A DNA stretch of 64,000 nucleotides from Diphasiastrum complanatum. Lineage: Eukaryota > Streptophyta > Lycopodiopsida > Lycopodiales > Lycopodiaceae. The stretch lies in the NCBI GenBank assembly GCA_029204225.1, contig CM055095.1, forward strand, positions 46,698,510 through 46,762,509, in the 5' to 3' direction. A model generated the notes under the pieces. The model had not been told where the DNA came from. It worked only from the letters and a program-made list of their open reading frames with translations, and made no database searches. Position numbers and translations under genes: made by a program. Shown here piece by piece: positions 24,601-36,000 of the stretch (its first letter is position 1; each line of letters starts with the position of its first letter).

Positions 24601-24990
24601 TGGAAAAATTCAGACCGATTATTACAGCTTGACACAAAAATAATGGTACCAAAGTTCCACAAAAAATTGGCTTACCAATAACTTTTGATGTAACACACCA
24701 AAGTTAAGAAGCTCTGCTGTCAGCAAACAAGCTGTAAACTAGAAAGCAATCCAGAAAGTAAACATTTTCAGCTGGTTTGTTGAAAACCGTGTGGATGGGG
24801 CGTTGTCAGCATTGATGGCTGATGGTGAGACCTTCCCACAGACTGAAGTCGTTGTTCATCCATTCCTGAACCTACTGTGAGACTTTGGACCTATTGTGAG
24901 ACTTTGCTAGTTTCCTTGTAGAATAGCATGGAAATCCGGGCTTTTTTTGTCTAAAACCCTGAAACAAACTCTGAAAGTTTTGTTTCTGGC
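21612..24990. other. 3.4 kb without recognisable genes
   Basis: AT-rich, with no frame above about 61 codons and none with domains. One segment (about 22951-23006, AAAAAGTTCTCAGGAGACAA onward) recurs near 59538-59590. It may be an eroded retroelement. Confidence 0.4.
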
Positions 24991-25156
24991 TTTGGTATTG
25001 AATGGGCGGCCAACATTCTGACAACGCGCGCCAGCGCACCTATGATCCGATGCCAAAGCTCTCTCTCTCTCTCTCTCGCTCTTTGGTATCGAATGGGCGG
25101 CCAATTTGGAGCATTCTGACAACGCGCTCCAGCGCACCTATGATCCGATGCCAAAG

Positions 25157-25199
<43 letters not shown>
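24991..25199. repeat. Two tandem copies of a 90-110-bp unit with CT runs
   Basis: Each unit starts TTTGGTAT(T/C)GAATGGGCGG and contains GACAACGCGC, CCAGCGCACCTATGATCCGA and TGCCAAAGC followed by a CT microsatellite (about 25053-25078 and 25159-25199). Confidence 0.85.
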
Positions 25200-25202
<3 letters not shown>

Positions 25203-25279
25203 TGACATTCTATGGACATTTTGCATACACGACAAAAAACCATAAATTACACATAGATGCACCGCTACTCTTATTTTTA

Positions 25280-25700
25280 GCACCCTCCGCACGTGTCAGG
25301 GTGGGCCAGGCAGGGAGGTTTTTTTTGCCCTGGTGCCACGTGTCGGGCACCAGGGTTTATCCCATAAGCAAATCTCTGAGATAAACCAGTACCTATATAT
25401 AACTAAACCCACCTATTTACTTACATGTGTGTAGGTGGGTGTGAAGTTGCCCAGTGCCACCTGCCCGATTCCCGGTGCCACCTGGGCACTGCCTGCCCAG
25501 CGCCACCCACCTGCCTGCCCGGCGCCATTTGGGCCTGCCCGGCGCCACCCACCTGGCGCCGGTGCCCTTGCCCGGTGCCACTTGGGCGTTGCCTGCCCCC
25601 TGGCGCACCCGCCCTGGTGCCACGGCGCCCGCCTGTGTGCCATTTTGGCTAGCCCCTGGCTGGCGCGTCAGGGCGCGCCAGGGTGCTACAATTATGTGGA
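25280..25700. repeat. GC-rich degenerate repeat block with TATA box
   Basis: Short degenerate repeats of GGTGCCAC, GGCGCC and CCTGCC fill 25440-25690. Two ACGTGTC motifs (about 25290, 25340) and TATATATAA near 25394 lie just upstream. This could be a retroelement LTR promoter, but no matching second LTR was seen. Confidence 0.4.
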
Positions 25701-25829
25701 GCCTAGCTGCACTACCAAAAAAAAGTTTTATACATTTTGATTACAAAACTCTGGTACAGAAGTTCTCAAGCATAAAAGCTTGGCATCAAAAGCACTTGTA
25801 TAACACACTATTTACAGAAAATACTGTAT

Positions 25830-26859
25830 CTACAAACAACTTCCATGGCTATCAGAAGAGCTTATAAGTTCCACATATTCTCGCAGCAGACCATTGTCAT
25901 TCTCATTTCCCCTGCAGCTTCCTTGTTGCTTCACGTTCATCCGTTCAGCAACGACATTGTCAATGTTAGGTTCCATATTTCTAAAGTATCGGTAATCAAC
26001 CTGACGTGGAAAGAAAATCAAGTGTACATCTTCTAGTTGCACCAATGCAGGTGCTTTCATTGTCTTCCACATAGCAGCTGCTCTTGTAAGATCCATCCCT
26101 TTTCCTTGGTACAAGCTCACCCACATTGCCAAAAGGTAGAACTTTCCTGTCCTCAGCATCGCCAGCAAGACCTATGGCAATGAGGCATTTAATCGTGGCC
26201 TGAAATGAAACAAGGAATAAACACCCGTTCAAAAACATTTGCGGGTGTTAACTGCACACAATTTTTAATTTCCGAGGCGCCATACTTCATATATTCCCCA
26301 TATCCTTTCTCCATATCTTCTTCTGTCACACCATGCAACACAAATTGGAAATGTTCTTTGCCTACGTCTTTCAAACAGTAGCCAATCATTCCGTGCCAGG
26401 TGTGAATGCCTTTCTGTCGTAAGTAACAACACAAAACAATATTGCCTGCTGGTTCAACTTTGGTCCAAGTCAAATACGATTTGATTAGATGGTTTACTTT
26501 TAAAACGCTCGATGCTAAGCACTTGCAAATCATTTGCAAGTGCAAATGTAGTAAGCTACCCCCTCTTTTCAGTGCGCCCAAGCCTGAGATGCATTCTCTT
26601 TGTAAGACCTCTCCATAACTGCTAGCAAGGACGGGTCTATGTCTACGCTACCAACACCGATAGTAACACTGAGCTCAATGACTTTTTTCGGCTTCTCATA
26701 CTTTTTGATGAGTTTGTATGGGACTTTCCTCCTTTTCTGGCACGTTTCGTCTCCTTTCTCTTCTTGTATTTTCTGAGGCTGTTGGCTGTTCTTTTTTTTC
26801 TTCCTACTCCATTTGGACTCCATCGTCCTTACCTTTGAACACCCAAATTGCAGAGGCAA
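25830..26859 (-). pseudogene. Unidentified protein gene, two or three exons, possibly Rep-like
   Basis: Reading right to left: a basic N-terminus (26859-26569; KWSRKKKKNSQQPQ, QKRRKVPYKLIKKYEKPKK), then after a frame change VEPAGNIVLCCYLRQKGIHT, WHGMIGYCLKDVGKEHFQFV and LTPANVFERVF (to about 26225). A plausible acceptor TTTCATTTCAG follows near 26198 and a second part to 25830 contains MDLTRAAAMWKTMKAPALVQ and LEDVHLIFFPRQVDYRYF. The GYCLKD box resembles the Y-x-x-K motif of HUH/Rep nucleases, but I cannot confirm the His motif. I do not recognise the family. The frame changes suggest a decayed copy. Confidence 0.4.
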
Positions 26860-27028
26860 CTTTATTTTATCATATATATGTTATTTGATCAAGATATTAT
26901 TGAGTTTGCATCTTCTTCGTGTAGTAGATGTTAGATTTCTACATTGTTGATGGTGCTAGATGTGTTATCATTCATAACCAAAGATCAAAGGGACATATTG
27001 GATCTTAGTGATTTGATAATTCTACACA

Positions 27029-27040
27029 TGGTATCAAAGC
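27029..27040 (+). other. Copia primer-binding site (initiator tRNA-Met type)
   Basis: TGGTATCAAAGC follows an LTR-like end ATTCTACA (to about 27026), near the TGGTATCAGAGC consensus. It sets the 5' side of the plus-strand copia whose gag starts at 27602. The LTR start is not certain; TGTTAGATTTCTACA near 26929 is one candidate. Confidence 0.65.
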
Positions 27041-27601
27041 TATTGTTGCAATTTATTGAAGGATTAGCCATATTTAGCAAGGATTTAAGAGAGCTACCAA
27101 TTCTAGAGTGTGCTAGATTGATTTCTACTAAAAAATCAAGCATTTTTCATGTGTATCAAAACTCAATATAGGTTTATGAATTTGAAGTAGGCCGATTTCA
27201 CACATTACTTATTGGATTTGGGCGACTTTAATTGCATTAGATAGGTCTCATTGAAGACTACAATATTCTATATCAACTTTGTAGCATTTGCATATAGAAT
27301 TTGGATGATTCAATTTTTTGTACTTTTGTCAAAACCCTAAATTTGTTTGGATCTCTTGTTTTTGAAGTTTTTGGAATGCTTAAGAGTGTGTTTCAAGTTT
27401 AGAAAGTACAAAATTTTATGAGATTGCATGTGTTGATCATGTATCCTCCATTCTACGTGTTGATTTTGCTAGGTTTGGTGCAAGAAAGAGATTTGAGAGG
27501 TTCCATATCTTTGTGATTTCTTCTTGAGTTCATTTGTTGACATTCAAGAGAGTGCTTTGTGAATTGGAACAGGTTGAAAGAGAGGATCAGGTCACTACAA
27601 C

Positions 27602-28414
27602 ATGGTTACAAATGGAGGCTTTATGTTGGAAGGCAATGATAGGCTTACCTCATCCAATTACTCTACATGGAAGGTGAGAATGGAATCTCTCCTTGAGATG
27701 AATGAGTTGATGGACATTGTTGTAGGAGTGAAAGAAAGGCCCTTGGACAACAAGATCAAATGAGGTATGACAAGAGAGCTAAAAGAGCTCTACACATCAT
27801 AAAGATGAATGTTACCAATGAGCTTCTCAAGGAAGTTGGTAAGTACAATTCATCTAATGAGGCTTGGGAAGCTTTCAAGAAGCTTTATGAATCCAAGTAT
27901 ACATCAAGAGTACTTACTCTTAGAAGACAAATCTTTGAATCTATGCAAAAGAAGGAAGAGAGTGCTCATGCTTTTGTGCTGAGAGTTAAAGTATTTAATA
28001 ATGAGCTAGCATGTATTGATGAGAGCATTAAGGAGGTAGAACTTGTGCAAGTTATACTTAATGGCTTACTTGATGATCATGCTAAATTTGTTCAAAGCTA
28101 TTCAAAGAACTTCGCCAAGCATAGTAGATTTTCAAGAGATCTTGGTGAATGAGGAGTTTAGGCTTCAAGCAAGAGGTGGATCTACATCAACATCTCAATA
28201 TGAAGAGGAGGCTATGTTCATCAAGGGCAAATTCAAATTCAAAGGTAAACGTAAATGGTCTAAAGGGCAAGATAAAAGTGAGACTTAATCTTTTGGCAAA
28301 AAGAATGATAGATCTAAGTTAAAATGCTTCTATTGTGAAATCAAAGGGCATTTTACTAATGAATGTTTGAAGAAGCAAAGAGATGAAGGTGGCAAGCAAA
28401 TCAACTTTACCACT
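27602..28414 (+). pseudogene. Copia gag, left half of the element split by the 15.7-kb transposon
   Basis: ATG 27602 gives MVTNGGFMLEGNDRLTSSNY and STWKVRMESLLEMNELMDIV, the usual copia gag start (UBN2/DUF4219-like). After a frame shift near 27760 it continues KRAKRALHIIKMNVTNELLK, AWEAFKKLYESKYTSRVLTL, VLRVKVFNNELACIDE and LVQVILNGLL. Another shift near 28135 leads to the zinc knuckle CFYCEIKGHFTNEC (28330-28371). The frame ends at NFTT (28414), exactly where the CATTAC terminus of the large transposon starts. The protease continuation is at 44093. Confidence 0.9.
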
Positions 28415-29101
28415 CATTACAGGAGTTCCAAGGCCCAAAAGGGCTGTCTAAGAAATGCCACGTAAGAGAGAGAAAATCGTCGGATTTTAAAACTCCGACC
28501 GAGTTTTTGGTCTGCCCGCACAACTCTGATGACTTGACCTCACTAGTAACATATGTAGTTAACTGGAACTTGGGTAGCCGCAACGCGCGGGGTCCATACT
28601 TCAAGATTCTATTTTCTACCATTAACTAACATAACTTCTCATGTAAATGCAAATCGTATTGCACATCAAAGTTTTCTTTCCATCTACTCAAAGCGTTCAC
28701 ATCAATGAAAAACAGTCTTATCGATCTGAAAATCATGGTAAGAAACTTTGAATATTTTGGATCACAATGAGCGCCAACGTGAATCTAAATTTTTGCAATT
28801 CTAAAAATACGGAGTGTGTTGGATCAAATTGAGCGGTAAGGTTATTTCAAACTTTTGCAATTCAAAAATTTGCGATTTCAACACACATCTATTGAAAAAA
28901 TATTTTGCTTATTTTGCTCATAACTGTGAAGCATTGATTTTGCATATCAAGCAAGAAACATGGAGTGTGATGGATCAAAAAGAGCGCCAAGTCATTTCAA
29001 ACTTTTCCAATTAATTTTTTTTTTAATTAAGACGAGTTTTAATAGCTTACAAGATATATAACAAGTTAGTTTTCTACTAGATTAATCTATCGATTATTAA
29101 G

Positions 29102-31797
29102 ATGTCTAAATATCATCTCCATATTGATCTTCCCACAGAATATGCTCCACTGTCGAGAAAAAATCTAAAAGGATCTATCTTATCAGCTCACCAAAGAACA
29201 AAAGACAGGAAACATTGTGATCTATGGGTTGATGGAAGTTTGTGTCCAATCGATCCAAGCTCAATGCAACATCCAAATTTTAGATCGGTCACACAACTCA
29301 TACTATTTTTGTGTGAAGGACACAATGGTCTATTGGATTATTGTGAAAGATTGGAAAGTTATGGCACTAGTAATTCAATGAAAAAAATCCATTGTTTGGA
29401 AAATATGTTGAATGGTTTGCTTACTGACTACCGAGAAAGAGAAACTATTTTTTTGCAAACAAAAGAAGAGAATGAAATCTTGAAGATAGATAGTTCTCGT
29501 TTGCAAGATATTATATTAAACCTCAATCAAGAAACTGACAATATGAAACTAATTGTACAAACATTGCGTACCTCATATTGTCAAATAAATGTAGACGTAA
29601 ACACATTACGGAAGAAAATACTGAACAATAAGCGAAAAAGAGTTATTTTAAAAAGTATTGACGAGCTTTCAACAAGTGGGAGTCAACGGAAAAAAAGAAT
29701 ATATGCTTTCAAGTAAGATTATGTTTTAAACTATTCATGTGTTTTGTTTCATCTAGCACTCAATGGCTGTGAATTGTTTTTTTTCTAAATCTTATTTTTC
29801 TTTTGCAGATCAGCTTTAGTCACCAATGAAAATCTGAAAGACAAGGACATGATTGGAAAGTCTTTGAGTGCAGTACTTACAGCCAAGTCAACAACGAGTC
29901 TACTTGGATATCAACGATATTCTCAAATCAAGTCCAAGATTGCAGAGGCCCTTATGGGCGAAGTCGACAAGATTATTGACCGAAAATTGATACAAGGGGC
30001 ATGTGATTATTCTGGTATTAGCAGGGATGCATATGACACAATGTTTAAAATTATCAAAGAGGCATTTGGACAAGTACATATAAAAAAATTTCCTATTCCC
30101 CAGCCCTTTCAAATCAAATTAGAGAGGGATGTGTTAAACAAGGGTTTGCAAAACATCACTAGTATTCCTTACCATATAAATGAAATTTATAACTCAAAAC
30201 ATGGCACTTTGTCATATGATTCTACCAACAATATGTTTGTATATCTGAATCATTTATTGAGATTTATTGTAAAGTTTTATGGAATCACAAATGAAAGTGT
30301 TGAAAAATTGATATTAGTTCTCAAGTTAGATGAATCAGAAGTAATAAAGGGACAAAAGCTGGAAAGGGTTGGTGTTACAATTATGAATGGAGCATTAAGG
30401 CAATACGATAAACTCGGAGAGTCTTGATTTCAGTGTGCAGTCCGAAAATAATATTTGGTGGTTGGCAGCTTTCCAGGTTTAAATCTATTCTATTGAGTAC
30501 TAGCAACTAATTCATTTCAAGAATTAATGGTTTTGTGTTTTAAGCTAATATTGTTCTGTTATTATAGATCTGATTTTGCGTTTCAAATAGGTTTTAAAAG
30601 AAGATCATGGCATTCTATTTTGGAGTAAAACAGAATATCCAGAGATAATTAAGAATCATATGAGCGACACACCACTCAATGTTCTTGGAATAGGTGATTT
30701 TATGGTGGAATGGCATTTGGCTGGAGACCTGAAGTCGTTGAAGTGCATGTTCAATATCTCACATGGAGCAAATTCAAAACATCCATGCCTCTATTGCATG
30801 AAAACTACACATGACATGTCGAAGAGCACGAGAGTTTCAAGGGATATAGAAGATCCGACTTGGAAACCAGTATTACTGATTCTGCTTAAAAATGTTCACA
30901 TTTGTACGCTACATGGAGAGGTTACAATTATCGAAAAATTGATATACCTTCATATTTGGTTTGCTTGAAACACTAAGCCATAGTCATTACCCAAAAAGGC
31001 AATAGCTTGATTGGAAGAAGTTTTATCAAAAGCGGGACTTCATAAATGACACGTTAAAATACAAAAGGACGAGAAGCTTTCAGGAAAAACGGGATGCATC
31101 CCATGCAAACCAAGTATAGGAGGATCCAAAGCTCGTCATTTCTTATCAAATCATTCCGGAAAACCAACTAAAATCCAGTACTCAATTTGGATAGATGTAC
31201 TCAATGCCACGAAGGATTTTGAAGAAAAAGGAACAACGAGGATTAAAAAAGTTGAAGTCTGGACAAAGCTTGACAACATGGTCAAATTGTTGAGAAAAGA
31301 TAAACTATCTGATACTGATGTCCTACTAATTGAGAAATCAACAATTAAGTTTGTGGATGCAGTTAAAGACGCCTTGGGTGAAGATCATATTACACATTAT
31401 ATGGTAAATCTCTTTTCAATGTAACTAACTCTTCGATTTATAATCTCATTGCACATATGCTAAATTTAAAATGATTAATATGACAATATTTGTATCTCTG
31501 ATATTGCAACACATTTTACGACATCATGCATCATTTTTTGCAAAAGCTTACGGCAGTCTAAGTATTTGGTCATCACAAGGAATGGAGAAATCGTATTGGC
31601 AAGCCAGAGCAACATTTCATCGAAATACACAACACGGTGGAACATCTCAAAAAAATAGTTACATCATCCAGCTATTTCAATGGTTCTACAGGTGTATTCA
31701 AATCCGATATAAAACTAGATCAACAAATTATCAGAAATTCAGAAAGGCGTGCAAATTTATAGACGAAAATAATATTGATGCAAGAGTCAACCCATAG
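29102..31797 (+). CDS. Putative DDE-type transposase of the CATTAG element, multi-exon
   Basis: Exon 1 is 29102-29712 (donor GTAAG) and exon 2 is 29809-30476 (acceptor TTTTGCAG); they join in phase through a Lys codon. One frameshift lies near 30425. Exon 3 starts at 30591, open to about 30967. An open region follows at about 31110-31404 (IQYSIWIDVLNATKDFEEKG, VEVWTKLDNMVKLLRKDK), then a last exon at about 31510-31797 with FFAKAYGSLSIWSSQGMEKS and YWQARATFHRNTQHGG. Candidate catalytic blocks are LKLDESEVIKGQKLERVG (first Asp) and WHLAGDLKSLKCMF (second Asp), followed by the zinc-ribbon-like HGANSKHPCLYCMKTTHD. From memory, GDLK followed by N-x-x-x-P-C-x-Y/W-C occurs in eukaryotic DDE transposases. 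The N-terminus (residues 1-200) has a coiled-coil-like stretch and is unknown. Mostly intact but probably not functional. Confidence 0.6.
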
Positions 31798-33072
31798 TAA
31801 ATTTCATGATATCAGACGGAAAAAGTATATGTATAATATCACATCATGTGTAGTACAATGCAAGGCAAAATCATTGTTTCTCTTTGTCTTTAATGATCAT
31901 CTTTGTTGTGTGGTCATGAAGAAATTTTTTTCTATCATATGGATCTAGAAAGTCAATCGATCTTCTTTTGCTCAAGTCAATGTATCCAGAGAAAACAGCT
32001 AAGGAGGAAGACCTTTTCGGAACTTCCTCAACTACATAGCCAAAAACTTTTATGGCAATGTCTCTCTTCACAAAAATAATTTTATATGTATTCAGAAGGT
32101 ATTTATGCCCGTTCGAGAAATAGGATAACGCTTTAATTGCCATTATTATTGTCACAGCATCTGAAGAAAATTTGCTATGATGAATGCAAATCTCTTTATT
32201 TACAAAGCACTTCAAATAATTGGATAGGGATGAATCCCTTTGTCATGATCCTTGGCCTCCCTCAAATATCCCTGCCTTGTTGCAAAGGCATCCACCTCAA
32301 CAATAGCCTGTAAAATACGAGCAAAGGTCACATGTCTTGTAAAACAAAATGACTATATTTGAATAAAAATCGCATTAAGATAAAACCAGATTTACCTACC
32401 AGATCATGCTCATCAGCTTCAATAAGTGTAGCAGTATGCAGATCATGACCAGCAACAATGGTCGTCGAAGCACTGGATGGACTAGTTTCCGAAGACCGTG
32501 ACACATATTTGCTCCAAATTTTTAGAAATTCCTTCTCATCGGGCAAATTTGCTTGGTATGCCCTGCTTTCAGACATGATTGACTGCAGTGCTTCAGTCCC
32601 ATCCATCCATTCATCTCTGTCTTTGTAATCAATAGAAGCACGTAGATCATCATCACCGTCGAGATCCATGAAGTCCTCAAATTCTTTGATGAAATTAGAC
32701 AAAATTGATAATATTTTGTCCTCCCTCAGATCAAGAACATCTCCAACATCATTCAGTGAGAGGTATGCGACACTATTCATGTAATACACTGGCAAATCGA
32801 GGAGAATCTTGGTTTTGTCATATGGATTCACGTCAAATAAGGAAGAAATGGACAATGCATGAGACTTGGTTGGGTCGTACATTGAAGCCAATCTTGCCTC
32901 CTCGTCAGCACCCAAGGTGTCATCAACAATAGCTGACTCTGATATCACAGAATCAGTTGATGATGAGGCACCCTCAATGCTAAGCGTCGAAGTTCTTGCC
33001 TCATCAGGAATAAGAGCACAAAGATAAAACACAAAGCCCATGCCTTCCTGCAAAAAACGACATAATCGATTG

Positions 33073-36000
33073 TGTTGAAATTTCCAGAATTCACACGTGT
33101 GGGGAATGTCCACAAGAGTGACTGATCTTCATTAAGCTTTGTGATTGGCACAGTACCCTGATTCTAGATTGTTCAACAAGATCTAGTTCAGAAGATATGG
33201 CTAATTCACAATCTGGCATGCTAATCAATAGACTATGATAGCAATGAATCAAAGAATGATTAAAAGTACAAGATTACAGTGTTTTAGCATTAGCTTCAAC
33301 ACGAGTTAGAGAGAGAAAGCTAGAGAGATAACAAGAAAAATAGTTTAGATCCAACCAAGCATGAGATAGCTACAAAACTTTGGTTCTTCATTACTTGGTG
33401 TGAATGAGAATGATATGTACATATATAGGAGAGCCAAAATTTGTGGTACTCCTTGCATTCAATGCACATCCTACACCTATTCAAGTGCAAACAACTATTA
33501 ACTTGACACCTAACTGCTAGCATGCACAGGTTGCACCTAAATTCTACCTACTTTTTCCAAATGGCAATTTCTCAACTAGCCATGTACAAATCTACATGCA
33601 TGTGTCCATTAGAGTGATTGCATGCTTTGCATGTCACTATGGAAACTTAGGACATTATGCATTTATTGTGGCTCGAGTCTCTACAAGGTCATAATTGACC
33701 AATTCCATGTGAATCTCTATATGCATGTCAAACTAGCCATTGTCAACATTATTGCATATCATACTAGACCAACTAGACTTTATGCATGTCACTGGAATTT
33801 GATCTACCTAACCCAAACTCGCCCTATTCTACAAGGATATGTGCTCAATTCACATACCTTGGATATGTACAAAATATTTACATGGGTAGGATCCCCCAAA
33901 CATTAACAACAGATGATAGATATGTTTTACAATTTTTAACACTCCTCCTTAAAATATATTTATCTGATGTTGGTGAAGATCCTTTGAGTTTGGATTCTTT
34001 GCTTTGCATTTGAGTGAAGATGAACAAAGAATCCATCATAGCAATATGCTTACCAAATCCACGATAAGTTCTCTTTGATAGAAATCTTTTCTAAATGCCT
34101 TTGAAAAATATTCCACCAACCTACTACTACGCCAATGTACCTCCTGCATGTCTGATGTCGATCCTGGGTATGCAAAGTCCACATGCATGAAGTTGGCTGC
34201 AAGAAAAACTGAAAAAACCGAGGCTTCCATGCCTCATCATGACCACAAAGATCATAAAGATCAAGATTGTACCATGAGCAATATTCAAGATTAAGCATAC
34301 TAGCTTCACTAGTCCAAAAATATGAACTCTATCCAAAATGGATCTAATCTTGAAACCATACTCAAACTTGATCAAATTAAGGCTAAATAATTTCTTGAGG
34401 GTGTAAGTGTCCTCAGTGGATGCTTCACTTAACCTCACAAGAAGTTTACAATATGCCTCAATACATGAAAAAACTCCTTTTTTCAAACTATGAGTACTAA
34501 ACTCATACTTGCTCTTACTCAATTTAAGAGCATACAAATGATGGTACAACATCTTGCTTTCTAGATGTTTTGGAAACATAATCAAGTCACAAAAGACAAG
34601 AAGTTATTTCAAACTAAAGACTTCATTCAAAAACAGAATAGTCCTACTTGATCTTTGAGATAAGCAAATCTCAATTAAGCAAGATACATCATTAATCAAA
34701 GAAAAAGAACAATAGGTGAGTAAAACAAAATGAATACCACCTTTACTTATCTTTTCTTTTCCATGAAATAAGATCAACAAGGACTCAGCCTTGTACAATG
34801 ATGAAGATCTCCTTGGACATGCATGTTGAGGATACTCCTCCTCAAACCTTGATCTCATCACAACTTGATTACTTGCCATGGTAATGACTTGTGATGCACT
34901 ATGAGACGCTGTGCTCTCGGCCACTTCCAAGATAGAAAATAGATCTTCAAAATCAAGAACTTCTCCATGCTCAAACACCTTCGAGATAGATAGTGTAAAG
35001 GCTATGTAGCCTTTCTTGGTGGATCAGCATCCAACCATGATCCACAGACTAGGATCACCATCCTTCTTTCTTTCCAAGAAGCCACATACAAAGCAATAGT
35101 CTTCAAGAACACTGAGGTATACAACCTTAGGCTTATAACTAACAAGACTTCATAAAGTGCACTCCTTCCATTAGCTTCATAACTCCATAAAGTTTTGCAT
35201 GATGGAACATACACATGCACCAAAAAACTTGAAGAGACAAGAAACAGCCAAATGTAACTTGTGGATCCATCAATAGTACATGCAAAGCAAGAAACACCTT
35301 CCTTGCTTACTGATAAAGAAAGATGAACATCAGAATGTTCCAACTCCATAAAATGTTCTGTCTTTTTAGAAGACATTAAATATGGATCCATAAGTGATTT
35401 TGCCATAGAATAAGCCACTCTTGGCTTGATCTTCTTGACTATAATAGGCATAGACCTGAAGTTGGAAACATACAACTTCCTATGCCATAGGTCCTCCTTG
35501 GAAACATAAGTCATCAATGCAGCATCACATAAACTTGAATTTTCATGCACATCTAGCTTGAAAATACCTCCAAATCTAGATCCACTTGCAAGGATCTTAT
35601 CTTCTTTCTTTATGAAACAACCATTGATATTGAAATCCAGTTCATAACCATCATCTAACAACTTTCCTACACTAATCACACTCTTTGTGAGATTAGGCAC
35701 ATAGAGAACATTGGAAAGTGTAAAATTCATAGAAGATGTAAGTTTTAAGGAACAACTTCCAACACCTTCAATTGCACATGCATCACCAACTGCTGTGTAT
35801 ATTGATTTATGAGGATCTAGAACAGATTCAATAGAAACAAAAGCATCTTTGGAGCAACTCATATGAGTTGCTGCTCCACTATCAATATACCATGATACAT
35901 CATTAAAGGGTAAAGAAGAAAAACTAGACATCAAAAGAGATGCCTCTCCACAACTTGCATGTGAGTCTTCTATGATACAACTGGTTTGAACTTCTTGTGT

